A stretch of DNA of 64,000 nucleotides from Flammeovirgaceae bacterium UBA2371 (GCA_002345965.1 DDTF01000018.1:62201-126200), one strand, 5' to 3'; counted from the first letter of the stretch, positions 17,868 to 27,234 are shown. Numbers and translations are program-made. Notes: generated from the letters alone by a model not told the origin.

Positions 17868-18782
17868 TTATTTGCGGCTTACTTTACCTAATAAAGAGGA
17901 ACCTCTACTTCCCGAATCAGGAATGGTTATGTCGGAAATGGCAACGTAATTAAGTCCCTTTTTTTCAAAAGTCTGCACAATCTGAACTGTGGCATTCTGA
18001 CTTACATCTCCATTAACATTAGCCTGTGTATACTTTCCAATAAATGAGGCGGTTGTTCCCCCTCCGGGAAGCGTTCCATTTTCTACTTCAAACTCAGACG
18101 TAAATGTCAGATCATTAGAAGAGCCTTCGAAATACCTGAATGCCAAGCCGTAGACACCGTCAGGCGCAGGAGTACCCAATGCAATTTTTTCAAAATCAGT
18201 GCCTATTGAACTTGCTGCCACCAGCACGATCGGCCCGTTAGTGGGATCGAGGTAAAACAAAATAAGATCCATGTCTACATCCCCGGGGGTTCCATCGCCT
18301 GAATCCCATGATAATCCAATGGTAATTGATCTGGCTATCGGGTCATTCTCCTGGATGATCAATAGATGTGTGAGTTCGCCTGAACTATCAGACAATATAC
18401 CGTTCCCTGAAACACCTGAGAGTGTAATCTCCAATGACTCCCCAAAAACATTTGTAATCTCAGGATCAAATTCAAATACCGCATCATCAATGATACTAAT
18501 TGATAGCTCTCCTTCCAGAGCGCCATTGGGTATTGTAAATGAACCAGAAGTTTTGAAGTCATTGTCAATTTGAGCACTTCCTACTAATGTAAAATTGACA
18601 ATTATATCACCTGGAGCCGCTTTGCTTAGGTTTATCCTAATAATCGCATCACCAACACCTTCAGACACTGTTGAAATTTGACTGCTAAAAGAAATAATGG
18701 CGGGCGGGACTTCATCTTCCTTGCATGAAAAAAATTGAAGCGCTACAACAATAAGCATTAGAGAACTAACTGTTTTTTTCAT
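17868..18782 (-). CDS. lipoprotein with Calx-beta domain
   Basis: A 304-residue surface or periplasmic lipoprotein. From the ATG at 18782 the signal peptide ends in LQFFSCKEDE, a good lipobox with the lipid-bearing cysteine. A Calx-beta type beta-sandwich follows (about 30-140): it has SEGVGDAIIRINLSKAAPGDI and TIPNGALEGELSISIIDDAVFE, the usual calcium-binding pattern. The second half (about 145-290) has a SWDSGDGTPGDVDMDLILF segment like secreted pre-peptidase or adhesion modules. Function unknown. It ends only 10 bases from the purM stop, convergent with it. Confidence 0.85.
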   Translation of the reverse strand: MKKTVSSLMLIVVALQFFSCKEDEVPPAIISFSSQISTVSEGVGDAIIRINLSKAAPGDIIVNFTLVGSAQIDNDFKTSGSFTIPNGALEGELSISIIDDAVFEFDPEITNVFGESLEITLSGVSGNGILSDSSGELTHLLIIQENDPIARSITIGLSWDSGDGTPGDVDMDLILFYLDPTNGPIVLVAASSIGTDFEKIALGTPAPDGVYGLAFRYFEGSSNDLTFTSEFEVENGTLPGGGTTASFIGKYTQANVNGDVSQNATVQIVQTFEKKGLNYVAISDITIPDSGSRGSSLLGKVSRK

Positions 18783-18946
18783 GATTGATGATTTATGCTC
18801 AACGATTATGTAAAGGGCCAATAGGTGTGTAAAGCCGCTTGACTCTGTTTTAAAGAGATAAACAACACTATTAAAACTACAATTAATCGAGGATACAAAA
18901 ACTCCCCTTTTAAGGGTTATCTTTTATATAGGGAGGATAGAAGGCA

Positions 18947-20935
18947 CTAATTTTCGTTTTTAAAATACTTGTCTTCATCAAACTCATCGAAGTTCTTCTT
19001 CTGAGTGATTCCGATTTCAAGTATTTTAAACTCTGTCCTGCGATTTCGCTGACGTCCCTCAGGATTATCTGTGCCGTCAGGATTGGTATTTCTGGCAATA
19101 GGTTTTTCTTCACCGTATCCTTTGGCTACCAATCGATCCGGTGCAATTCCTTTACTGATAAGATAAGAAACAGTAGACTCTGCCCTGCGTTGTGACAGTT
19201 GAATGTTATAGGAATTGGAGGCAATGCTATCTGTATGTGAACTCATCTCTATTTTGATCTCAGGGTTGTCTGTTAAGAGATCAACCAACTTATCCAATTC
19301 AACCGCTGCATCTGGTCGGATGTCTGATTTATCCAGATCAAAATAAATGTTGTTAAGTACAAATATTTTATTCTTTTCAAGCTTGTCAAGCACCATTACC
19401 GTGTCCAATGTTATGTTGGTCACCAGTTCCTTCAAAGATTCTAAAGGAACTGATTTTCCAAATGTCGTATAAGGCTGTCTTTTTACCAGATAACCATCTG
19501 TTTCTCCTACCAATGTATAGTCTTCGTTTTCGTATACCCTGAAAAAAAACTTACCATCATTTCCGGTAACAAAATCCTGCATTACTTCGCCCCTCGAATC
19601 AAGCAAAGTTACTTTGGTGTTGGAGAGTATTTGCAGTGTGCTGTCACTTTTTGGGGTCATCGTAACTCCTTGCAAGTAGTAATTCACCACTTTCAAATTG
19701 GGGTCTTCATTCACGAAAGTATAGATGTCATCATCTCCTTTACCTCCTTCGCGGTTAGAGGTAAAGAAACCTCGATCTGCTTTGAACAAGAAAATCCCAA
19801 AATCATCCCCTGATGAGTTCATGGGTTGCCCTAAGTTTTCAATCACATTGCGGCCATTCACTCTTTTTACTTCAAACAAGTCCAACATTCCAAATCCGGG
19901 ATGCCCATCCGAGGCAAAAAACAACTTGTTGCTTTCACTTACATAAGGAAACATTTCGTTGCCAGAAGTATTGATGTCTGGTCCCATGTTTCTTACTCTT
20001 GAGAATCTGCCCCTTGAGTCCATTCTGGCGGTGTAAATATCTAGTCCTCCAAAACCTCCACTTCGGTTGGAAGAAAAATAAAGTGTCCTTCCGTCTGGTC
20101 CAAAGGCTGGTGTTGATTCCCAGGAATCGGGTTGATTGATATTGATTTGGCGCGGCTCCTCCCACTCTCCATTCCTGAATCGAGACATGTATAGATCAAC
20201 ATCAGGATTTCCTTTGCGCTTGCCCGTATTGCCCTTGGCAAAGATCATGATTCTTCCATCCGGGGAAAAGGTGACACATCCATCATTTACATTCGGTGTA
20301 TTGATCTTTTCTGGTAATGGAGACAATGTGGACACATCTACATTAGCGCCAGAAGTTTGCGCTTTATATAATTTCGTAAACGGGGTGCCTGTAGCCATAT
20401 ACAGTCTGCTGTCGTTTCTACTTGCTGTGAAATAAAGTTCTCCGTTCAAGTAAGCCGGAGAATATTCACTCAACGGAGTATTAATGGCATCAAGGCTTTT
20501 TACCTTATAGTAACTATTCTTTCTGGATAACTCATCGATATAATCAAGCCCATCAATCTCTTTTAAAATTCTGCTTTTGAAGTTTTCATCTTTTATGCTA
20601 ACCACTAGCCCATCCAACTGTGCTTTTGCCTCACTGTATTTCCCGTTTGCCTTTAAAGAATGGGCATAATACAATGTGACAGAATCTCTGTTTACTTCAC
20701 GACCTTTTGCTTTTGCATAAAAGGGTTCTGCTTCTTTGATGCGATTGGATAACCTGTATGATTCGGCAATGTAAAAATTAGCTTTGCTGTTGTTAGGGTC
20801 TTTAGCCAAAACCGACTTATAGTAGTTGATTACGTTTTGATATTTACCAAAACGCATAGCCTTCATCGCCTTCTTCTCAGGACCACAGCCAAAGAAGAGG
20901 ATGATTACAAAAAATAAAACTGCCCTTAACCTCAT
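18947..20935 (-). CDS. PorE-like lipoprotein: TPR, PD40 propeller, carboxypeptidase-like and OmpA domains
   Basis: A 662-residue lipoprotein with lipobox FFGCGPEKK. In order it has TPR repeats (about 30-135), a six-bladed WD40/PD40 propeller (about 150-405, with repeated FSPDGR, FGPDGRTLYFSSNR and MFPYVSESNKLFFASDGHPG motifs), a carboxypeptidase-regulatory-like beta domain (about 415-510) and an OmpA peptidoglycan-binding domain (about 535-645, with NIYFDLDKSDIRPDA and a TDSIASNSYN loop). This is the domain order of PorE, a periplasmic part of the type IX secretion system. Paralogues with this order exist in the phylum, so I leave the symbol empty. It also explains the lamin-tail protein at 44060. 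Confidence 0.88.
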   Translation of the reverse strand: MRLRAVLFFVIILFFGCGPEKKAMKAMRFGKYQNVINYYKSVLAKDPNNSKANFYIAESYRLSNRIKEAEPFYAKAKGREVNRDSVTLYYAHSLKANGKYSEAKAQLDGLVVSIKDENFKSRILKEIDGLDYIDELSRKNSYYKVKSLDAINTPLSEYSPAYLNGELYFTASRNDSRLYMATGTPFTKLYKAQTSGANVDVSTLSPLPEKINTPNVNDGCVTFSPDGRIMIFAKGNTGKRKGNPDVDLYMSRFRNGEWEEPRQININQPDSWESTPAFGPDGRTLYFSSNRSGGFGGLDIYTARMDSRGRFSRVRNMGPDINTSGNEMFPYVSESNKLFFASDGHPGFGMLDLFEVKRVNGRNVIENLGQPMNSSGDDFGIFLFKADRGFFTSNREGGKGDDDIYTFVNEDPNLKVVNYYLQGVTMTPKSDSTLQILSNTKVTLLDSRGEVMQDFVTGNDGKFFFRVYENEDYTLVGETDGYLVKRQPYTTFGKSVPLESLKELVTNITLDTVMVLDKLEKNKIFVLNNIYFDLDKSDIRPDAAVELDKLVDLLTDNPEIKIEMSSHTDSIASNSYNIQLSQRRAESTVSYLISKGIAPDRLVAKGYGEEKPIARNTNPDGTDNPEGRQRNRRTEFKILEIGITQKKNFDEFDEDKYFKNEN

Positions 20936-20979
20936 ATATAATTCAAAAAGCAGGTAAAATTACTAAATAGATGGCTTTA

Positions 20980-21480
20980 TTAGGCTAACGTGCCTTTAGG
21001 TAGATACCTTGCCAACCACGACTGATCCACCGTTACCTGCCAACCTTCAATGTATGCTTTCTTGGTAGCTACCAGATTATTGAACGTAACACTGGTAGGC
21101 TTTAGCGTACCATCAATAAATAATTCTTTCAATTGAGCGATGGGATACAATTCAACTTTGTCATTAACCAGTATTGCAACCTTCGTTCTATCAAAAAAAT
21201 CTAAATCCATTTTGGCACCAAGTTCTTTTAATATCCTCACTGAACCATCAATGGAACACCCACTTGCGCTTGCCACCTGTTCATCAACCGCAACTATTAA
21301 AAAGTGATCGTAAACCAATTTAAAAGATGTACTCAATGGAGCTCCATGGGCCTGCCATTGATTGCAAAAGGCTCTCAATACAGCTTCCATCTCCATTTTC
21401 TCCTGTTGGGATATCGCTCTGTTTAATTGATAAATCCACACTCTGGCTCCTGCCGATATCTCTTCAAATGGAATAAACAT
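20980..21480 (-). CDS. conserved Bacteroidota protein, often mislabelled ABC transporter ATPase
   Basis: A 166-residue soluble protein with an FIPFEEISAGARVWIYQLNR start, a WQAHGAPLSTSFKLVYDHFLIVAVDE middle and a CSIDGSVRILKELG motif. No Walker A, signature or other ATPase motif is present, so the common database label ABC transporter ATPase is not supported. The Cys-Ser-Ile-Asp motif might form a reactive site. It lies 18 bases downstream of the CCG-domain gene on the same strand and probably shares its operon. Confidence 0.82.
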   Translation of the reverse strand: MFIPFEEISAGARVWIYQLNRAISQQEKMEMEAVLRAFCNQWQAHGAPLSTSFKLVYDHFLIVAVDEQVASASGCSIDGSVRILKELGAKMDLDFFDRTKVAILVNDKVELYPIAQLKELFIDGTLKPTSVTFNNLVATKKAYIEGWQVTVDQSWLARYLPKGTLA

Positions 21481-21498
21481 AATTATTGACGATTTTTA

Positions 21499-22302
21499 TT
21501 ATAAACCCTGTGATTCAGCTATTAGTTCAGCCAAGTCTTTCACGGCCACCTCGTTTTCCTTGTTTTTATTTTTTACCCCATCGCTCATCATTGTCATGCA
21601 AAATGGACAGGCTACTGCAACGGTGGTTGCTCCGGTATTCAGTGCCTCTTCTGTACGCTCCACATTAATGTCTTTGCTCCCCTTCTCCGGCTCTTTAAAC
21701 ATTTGAGCGCCTCCTGCTCCACAGCATAGCCCTGTTGTACGGCATCGTTTCATTTCTACCAGATCAGCATCCAGCGCTTGCAGTACTTCTCTTGGCGCTT
21801 CGTAAACACCATTGGCGCGACCCAGATAACAGGAATCATGATATGTAATTTTCTTCCCTTTAAAGCTACCTCCCTCTTTCATTTTGATCTTTCCGTCATT
21901 GATCAATTGCTGTAAAAAGGTGGAATGATGAATAACTTCATAGTTTCCTCCTAGCTCAGGATATTCATTTTTTATGGTATTGAAACAATGGGGACAAGCG
22001 GTAACTATTTTTTTGATGTTGTAGCCATTCATTACAGTGATGTTATTCATCGCCTGCATCTGAAACAAGAATTCGTTGCCTGCCCTGCGAGCCGGATCTC
22101 CAGTGCAGGTCTCTTCAGGCCCCAGCACTGCGAATTGGATCCCTACAGCATTAAGGATTTTAACAAAGGCTTTCGTTACTTTCTTGTACCTGTCATCAAA
22201 GGAGCCTGCACATCCTACCCAAAAAAGAATTTCTGGTGATTCGTTTTTGGCAGCCATTTCTGCCACTGTTGGTATTGAATAGTTCACTTCACTCATACTC
22301 AC
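21499..22302 (-). CDS. CCG-domain iron-sulfur oxidoreductase (HdrB/LutA-like)
   Basis: A 267-residue protein with two CCG-type cysteine-rich domains that hold an unusual [4Fe-4S] or non-cubane cluster, as in heterodisulfide reductase HdrB, LutA and GlpC. Motifs are VGCAGSFDDR and CPHCFNTIKNEYPELG (domain 1), then CYLGRANGVYEAPREVL, CCGAGGAQMFKEPEKG and ACPFCMTM (domain 2). It starts with GTG at 22302, overlapping the stop of the upstream Fe-S/membrane protein in a GTGA; an ATG at 22296 is possible. Translational coupling fits a two-subunit complex. Confidence 0.9.
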   Translation of the reverse strand: MSMSEVNYSIPTVAEMAAKNESPEILFWVGCAGSFDDRYKKVTKAFVKILNAVGIQFAVLGPEETCTGDPARRAGNEFLFQMQAMNNITVMNGYNIKKIVTACPHCFNTIKNEYPELGGNYEVIHHSTFLQQLINDGKIKMKEGGSFKGKKITYHDSCYLGRANGVYEAPREVLQALDADLVEMKRCRTTGLCCGAGGAQMFKEPEKGSKDINVERTEEALNTGATTVAVACPFCMTMMSDGVKNKNKENEVAVKDLAELIAESQGL

Positions 22303-23618
22303 GATTTGGATTTTAACTCATTGGCCCAATTGAAACGATCACTGGCTGGAAATTTCCAGGGGGCAAAACTGGTTTCTATATTTTGGAACATCGCATTCCA
22401 CTGTGCGGGGGATCCAGACTCTTCCATGGCCACATACCTTCTCATCTCCAGAATAATTTCAAGAGGATTGATAAGAACAGGGCATGCCTCAACGCAAGCA
22501 TTGCAGCTTGTACAGGCATTGATCTCCTCTTTAGAGACATAATCTCCTAACAAACTTTTTCCATCTTGCAATCCCCGACCACCTTTGGCAAGGCTTTCCC
22601 CCACTTCTTCCATTCTGTCTCTGGTGTCCATCATGATCTTTCGTGGAGAAAGCTTTTTGCCAGTAAGGTTTGCCGGGCATTCTGAAGTACAACGCCCACA
22701 CTCAGTACAGGCATAAGCCGCCATCAGATTGACCCTGCTCAGATCATTTATGTCCTTGGCTCCAAACCTGCCCGGTTCACCGGCAGGTGTTTCTACAGCA
22801 CCAAGACCCAGCATCGACTTTACTTCATTGGTAACTACGGGCATATTTTTGATCTGCCCTTTTGGCTCCAGGTTAGCGTAGTAAGTATTCGGGAAAGCAA
22901 GGAATATATGTAGATGTTTGGAGTAGGTCACATAAAGTGCAAATCCTAAAATGCCTACAATATGAAACCACCAGGTAAATCGTTCAACCCCTATAAGGGC
23001 AGATGTACTTAGTCCGTCCAACATGGGCATCAAAAACGAACTAAAAAAAAGACTTCCTGTAGCTGTATAGTGTTCATCGCGTGACTGTAAAATCTGATCT
23101 GACGCATTCATGGTAAGTATGGCCAACATCAATGTGATCTCTATAACAAGTATCAGGTTGCCGTCCAACCGTGGCCAGGAGGTCATCTCCGCGGACCAGA
23201 ATCTTTTGATCTTTAAAACATTCCTGCGTACTAAGAAAAATAAGCACGCCACCAAAACGGCCACAGCCAACAATTCAAATAAGTTCATCAGCAACGGATA
23301 AAAGCTTCCCAAAAACGGGGCAAAGAGCCGATGGGTTCCTAAAAGACCATCCAATACAAACTCCAGTACTTCAAGGTTAATAATGATAAAGCCAGCATAT
23401 ATCCAAAAGTGCAAAAAGGCTGGAATAACTCTTTTAAACATTTTTCTTTGACCGAATGCTACCAAAAGCACATTTTTCCACCGTTGGGAAGTATCACCAG
23501 CAGCTTCTGATGGCTTACCCAACTGGATATTGGATTTGATTCTGGACACCCTCCTCCAGATAAAATAGGTTGCTACAACCAGGGTTAATAGAAATAGAAC
23601 TTGCTGAACTATGGCCAT
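22299..23618 (-). CDS. membrane-bound [4Fe-4S] reductase subunit (HdrE/HdrC-type fusion)
   Basis: A 439-residue protein. The N-terminal half has about six hydrophobic segments (residues 1-245) like the cytochrome b type NarI/HdrE quinone-binding module. The C-terminal half has two ferredoxin motifs, CTECGRCTSECP and CTSCNACVEACP, for two [4Fe-4S] clusters. Together with the CCG partner it would move electrons between the membrane quinone pool and a thiol or small-molecule substrate. The frame extends upstream through the tRNA gene, but the true start is the ATG at 23618 (MAIVQQVLFLL). Confidence 0.88.
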   Translation of the reverse strand: MAIVQQVLFLLTLVVATYFIWRRVSRIKSNIQLGKPSEAAGDTSQRWKNVLLVAFGQRKMFKRVIPAFLHFWIYAGFIIINLEVLEFVLDGLLGTHRLFAPFLGSFYPLLMNLFELLAVAVLVACLFFLVRRNVLKIKRFWSAEMTSWPRLDGNLILVIEITLMLAILTMNASDQILQSRDEHYTATGSLFFSSFLMPMLDGLSTSALIGVERFTWWFHIVGILGFALYVTYSKHLHIFLAFPNTYYANLEPKGQIKNMPVVTNEVKSMLGLGAVETPAGEPGRFGAKDINDLSRVNLMAAYACTECGRCTSECPANLTGKKLSPRKIMMDTRDRMEEVGESLAKGGRGLQDGKSLLGDYVSKEEINACTSCNACVEACPVLINPLEIILEMRRYVAMEESGSPAQWNAMFQNIETSFAPWKFPASDRFNWANELKSKS

Positions 23619-23665
23619 GGAACGAAAATAGGTGAGAATTCTCTTAACCAGAAAAATATAGGCAA

Positions 23666-23698
23666 TTTTTGCGGCAAACCTAAATTTGTCTAGTTTTG
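23666..23698 (+). promoter_or_regulatory. sigma-A type promoter for tRNA-Phe
   Basis: TTTTTG (23666-23671), a 19-base gap and TAGTTTTG (23691-23698) match the Bacteroidota promoter exactly. Transcription would begin near 23705, about 30 bases before the mature tRNA. Confidence 0.7.
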
Positions 23699-23734
23699 TG
23701 CCCCGTCTCAAATCAGTGACGGAAATTTTTTCCT

Positions 23735-23807
23735 GGTGACGTAGCTCAGTTGGTAGAGCAAAGGACTGAAAATCCTTGTGTCGGGGGTTCAATTCCCTCC
23801 GTCACCA
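23735..23807 (+). tRNA. tRNA-Phe (GAA anticodon)
   Basis: A 73-base cloverleaf can be folded by eye. The acceptor stem GGTGACG pairs with CGTCACC, the D arm is GCTCAGTTGGTAGAGC, the anticodon stem is AAGGA/TCCTT with loop CTGAAAA (anticodon GAA) and the T arm has the GTTCAAT loop. The 3' CCA is not encoded in full (ACA follows), so it is added by the CCA enzyme. It is a single tRNA gene with its own promoter and terminator. Confidence 0.96.
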
Positions 23808-23810
23808 CAA

Positions 23811-23838
23811 AATGCCTCCCTCTAAGGAGGCATTTTTG
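23811..23838 (+). terminator. intrinsic terminator after tRNA-Phe
   Basis: AATGCCTCC (23811-23819) pairs with GGAGGCATT (23826-23834) across a six-base loop and is followed by TTT and a T-rich stretch. It begins 4 bases after the tRNA. Confidence 0.75.
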
Positions 23839-23868
23839 TTGAATACCATTTTCGATCTGTCTTAAAAG

Positions 23869-25113
23869 CTAATTTGTCCTTTGGGAAATCGCTGTTGCAG
23901 CTACAAACGAGGTTGTCCATGCTGATTGAAAATTGAACCCCCCGGTTTCTCCATCAATATTTAAGACCTCACCTGCAAAATAAACCCCGGAGACCAATTT
24001 GCTTTCCATTCGCTCCAGGTTAATCTCGTCAAGCTTAATACCCCCACAGGTGACAAACTCTTCTTTGAAGGTGGTCTTACCCTTGATTTGAAACTGACAT
24101 CTTACCAAATTCTCTATGAGTTTATTCAAATTTTTCTTTGGCAGCTCCCCCCATACTTTTTCATCATCGATTTCAGCAAGTTGGCATAACCTCACCCAAA
24201 GTCTGCCAGGTAATTCATACATCGCATGTTTAACAATTTTTTGCTTAGGATGATTGGCTTTATGATCGGTTAACCTACTTCTTAATTCTTCCTCTGTAGT
24301 TTCTCCTACCCAGTTGACCAATGCAGTGAAATCGTAATTTTTTTGAAATAAATAGTCTGCTGCCCAAGCAGAGAGCTTAATAACAGCCGGACCACTCAGT
24401 CCCCAGTGGGTTATCAACAAAGGTCCTGTTTGTTTGAATTTTGTGCCAGCAATCTGGACCACAGCATGATTTACGGAAACACCCATCAAATCTTGAAACT
24501 TTTTGTTAAAATCATTGAAAGTAAATAGCGAAGGAATGGGCTTTGAGATTGAGTGACCAATACCTTTAAGCCATTGATAAGCCGATTCTTTTGGAGACCC
24601 TCCACTTGCTACCAATACCATTTTGGTTTGATAGATGTTTTGGTCGGAAGTCTTTATCCAAAACCCACCCTCACTTTGAGGCGTCAGATCAACCACTTCA
24701 CTGTTTTTACAAATGCTTATATTTAGCCTTTCTGCCTCACTTAAAAAGCAATTAATAATTGTTTCAGATTGATTGCTTACCGGAAACATTCTTCCATCGG
24801 CCTCAGTCTTGAGTTTAACACCTCTCTGCTCAAACCATGCGACAGTATCGCTGGCCTCAAAAATCCTGAAGAGTTTTTTTAACTCTCTTTGACCTCTCGG
24901 ATAATGCTTGGAAAGTGGAGTAGGCTCAAAACAATGATGTGTTACATTGCACCTGCCTCCACCCGAAATTCGAACTTTGGAAAGCAGTTTGGAGGATTTC
25001 TCTAAAATCAAAACTTTGAGATCCTTCTTTATATCAACTGCATTGATTGCTCCAAAAAATCCGGCTGCCCCACCACCGACTACAATCAGGTCGAAAGAGT
25101 TTGAAGCCTTCAT
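23869..25113 (-). CDS. HI0933/YhiN family FAD-dependent oxidoreductase
   Basis: A 414-residue flavoprotein. The N-terminal dinucleotide-binding loop is VVGGGAAGFFGAI (about residues 11-23), the GGGRCNVTH motif (about 51-59) is the family mark, and GVYFAGEVLNIDGETGGFNFQSAW near the end closes the FAD site. This family (BaiN, YhiN, HI0933) is very widespread and its cellular role is unclear; some members reduce bile acid intermediates. It ends close to the tRNA and lies 13 bases after lysA on the same strand, so the two may be cotranscribed. Confidence 0.92.
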   Translation of the reverse strand: MKASNSFDLIVVGGGAAGFFGAINAVDIKKDLKVLILEKSSKLLSKVRISGGGRCNVTHHCFEPTPLSKHYPRGQRELKKLFRIFEASDTVAWFEQRGVKLKTEADGRMFPVSNQSETIINCFLSEAERLNISICKNSEVVDLTPQSEGGFWIKTSDQNIYQTKMVLVASGGSPKESAYQWLKGIGHSISKPIPSLFTFNDFNKKFQDLMGVSVNHAVVQIAGTKFKQTGPLLITHWGLSGPAVIKLSAWAADYLFQKNYDFTALVNWVGETTEEELRSRLTDHKANHPKQKIVKHAMYELPGRLWVRLCQLAEIDDEKVWGELPKKNLNKLIENLVRCQFQIKGKTTFKEEFVTCGGIKLDEINLERMESKLVSGVYFAGEVLNIDGETGGFNFQSAWTTSFVAATAISQRTN

Positions 25114-25125
25114 AGATATTGCATG

Positions 25126-26358
25126 CTAGTCAATCTCCATTTGCCCTCTAAGCAAATCATCAAAAGTGTCGCGCTGACGAATCAAAATGGCTTTGCCTCC
25201 CTTGATGAGTACTTCTGCAGGCCGTAGTCTTGAGTTAAAAGTAGAGGCCATAGAATAGCCATAAGCTCCGGCATTCATTAGCGCCAAAATATCACCCTCT
25301 CTTACTTCGTTCAATTTACGATCAGACCCAAAGGTGTCGGTTTCGCAAATGTTGCCCACGACAGTATACACCTTCTGGCCTCCTACAGGGTTAGATACAT
25401 TTACAATCTCATGATGGGCATCGTACATCATGGGCCTGATCAGATGATTAAGTCCCGAGTTTACGCCAACGAAAGTGACAGAAGGAGTAGACTTTACCAC
25501 ATTTGTGGTTACAAATAAGTAGCCCGCTTCACTTACCAGGTATTTACCTGGCTCAATCCACAACTCAAGTTTTCTTCCATAGCTCTCATAAAAATCCCTA
25601 AACGCCTTCCCCAACTTCAGACCCAGGTCATAAATATTGGTGACCATGTCATTTTCTTTGTAAGCTACTTTAAACCCACTTCCGAAGTCAATGAATTTCA
25701 AAGCGGGAAAATCTCTGGCAACTCCAAATAGTATTTCAGACATTTTTAAATAAACATCCGTCTCTGAAATTTCTGACCCCGTATGGATGTGCAAGCCATT
25801 GATCTCAATTTTGTATTTATTTACTACCTCAATGATTTGGGGCATCTGAAAGACCGAGATTCCGAATTTCGAGTTACCATGGCCTGTGGAGATCTTGTAG
25901 TTGCCCCCTGCTAAAATATGTGGATTGAGTCGAATACAACATGGATAGGTGTTGCCATATTTCTTTCCAAATTTTTCAAGCACTGAAAGGTTGTCAAGAT
26001 TGATATAAACACCCATATCAACTCCTTCAACAATCTCATTAAAATCTACACAGCTTGGAGTGAACAAAATGTCTTCAGCCTTAAACCCTGCCTTGATTGC
26101 TAGCTTAGCCTCATTGATTGACACTACATCAATTCCACATCCTTGTTGTTGAATGTGCTTCAACACAGAAATATTGGTCAGCGCCTTGGCAGCATACTTG
26201 ATTTTTAAATCGCTATCTGAAAAAGCATTCTTCAGGCTTTGAATTTGCTTGGTGATCTTTTCAGCATCGTACACATACAATGGCGTTCCAAATTCCTTAC
26301 AAATTTCGAGCACGTTGAGCCCTTGGATCTGATAGGCTCCATTTATCAATTCCATCAT
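25126..26358 (-). CDS. lysA: diaminopimelate decarboxylase
   Basis: A 410-residue PLP enzyme making L-lysine from meso-diaminopimelate, the last step of lysine synthesis. The alanine-racemase-like barrel has the PLP lysine in IKYAAKALTN (about residue 58), the HIHTGSEI motif and GSGFKVAY. The C-terminal beta domain has the active-site CETDTFG motif contributed to the partner subunit and AYGYSMAS. The start has two ATG codons in a row, at 26358 and 26355. Confidence 0.95.
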   Translation of the reverse strand: MMELINGAYQIQGLNVLEICKEFGTPLYVYDAEKITKQIQSLKNAFSDSDLKIKYAAKALTNISVLKHIQQQGCGIDVVSINEAKLAIKAGFKAEDILFTPSCVDFNEIVEGVDMGVYINLDNLSVLEKFGKKYGNTYPCCIRLNPHILAGGNYKISTGHGNSKFGISVFQMPQIIEVVNKYKIEINGLHIHTGSEISETDVYLKMSEILFGVARDFPALKFIDFGSGFKVAYKENDMVTNIYDLGLKLGKAFRDFYESYGRKLELWIEPGKYLVSEAGYLFVTTNVVKSTPSVTFVGVNSGLNHLIRPMMYDAHHEIVNVSNPVGGQKVYTVVGNICETDTFGSDRKLNEVREGDILALMNAGAYGYSMASTFNSRLRPAEVLIKGGKAILIRQRDTFDDLLRGQMEID

Positions 26359-26475
26359 TGGCAGGTAAAATTTATTGGCGGACTATAACTTTACTGGCCG
26401 CCAAGCAACAAATATATCATGATTGCCTCTGGCATTTGTATCTTCGCAGGTGAATTTTAACAACGGCAAAAGAAG

Positions 26476-27234
26476 ATGAAATTATTTTTTCGGGAAATCG
26501 GACAAGGTCAACCTCTCATCATTCTGCATGGACTATTCGGTTCCTCCGACAACTGGTTCAGTCTATCCAAAGTGCTCGCTGAGCATTTTAAAGTTTATGT
26601 AGTTGATCAGAGAAACCACGGACAATCACCACATGATGATGTGCACGATTACCCTGCGCTTACAGAAGATCTCAATGACTTTATTAGCGAGCACAAATTG
26701 GATAAGCCCATCGTACTTGGTCATTCCATGGGTGGTAAAACAGCCATGAATTTTGCGGTAAAGTATCCCGACAAACTATCTCAGCTCATCGTTGTGGATA
26801 TAATGCCTAAATCCTACCCTGTCCATCACGATCTAATTCTCAAAGGATTGAATGCTATTCGACTCAACGAATTAGAGTCGCGAGGTCAGGCCGATGATAT
26901 CTTAAGTCAATTTGTTCCTGAGTCGGATGTACGTCAGTTCTTGCTGAAGAATCTGGCCAGAGATCAAAATCAAAAATTTGAGTGGAGAATAAATATTCCT
27001 GTGCTTGAAAAACACATTGATGATATGGGCCTTGCACTTCAATATAGCGGTCAATTTATTGGACCAACACTTTTCATTTATGGAACCAAGTCCAATTATT
27101 ATAAATCTGGTGACGAGAAATTGATTCACACTTATTTTCCCAAAGCCTCAATGGTTGCTTTGGAAACTGGTCATTGGGTACAAGCTGAAAACCCTAAAGC
27201 GTTTATTGAAACTGTTCTAAACTTTTTGAGCTAA
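26476..27234 (+). CDS. alpha/beta hydrolase, YbfF-like esterase
   Basis: A 252-residue hydrolase. It has the HGLFGSSDNW oxyanion loop (about 18-27), the nucleophile elbow GHSMGG with Ser84, an acid in the FIYGTKS region and the catalytic His in GHWVQAENP near the end. The fold and length match the YbfF/abhydrolase-11 esterases, which act on short acyl esters or acyl-CoA. The natural substrate is unknown. Divergent from lysA; its last 4 bases overlap the convergent DUF2905 gene. Confidence 0.9.
   Translation: MKLFFREIGQGQPLIILHGLFGSSDNWFSLSKVLAEHFKVYVVDQRNHGQSPHDDVHDYPALTEDLNDFISEHKLDKPIVLGHSMGGKTAMNFAVKYPDKLSQLIVVDIMPKSYPVHHDLILKGLNAIRLNELESRGQADDILSQFVPESDVRQFLLKNLARDQNQKFEWRINIPVLEKHIDDMGLALQYSGQFIGPTLFIYGTKSNYYKSGDEKLIHTYFPKASMVALETGHWVQAENPKAFIETVLNFLS

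Noticed and set aside
21499..22302. GlpC, LutA or glycolate oxidase subunit as a named function
   Set aside because: The CCG motifs are shared by several enzymes and no dehydrogenase partner of those pathways is adjacent.
23619..23792. N-terminal extension of the Fe-S/membrane protein
   Set aside because: The extension is translated out of the antisense of tRNA-Phe and its promoter; the ATG at 23618 gives the expected membrane start.
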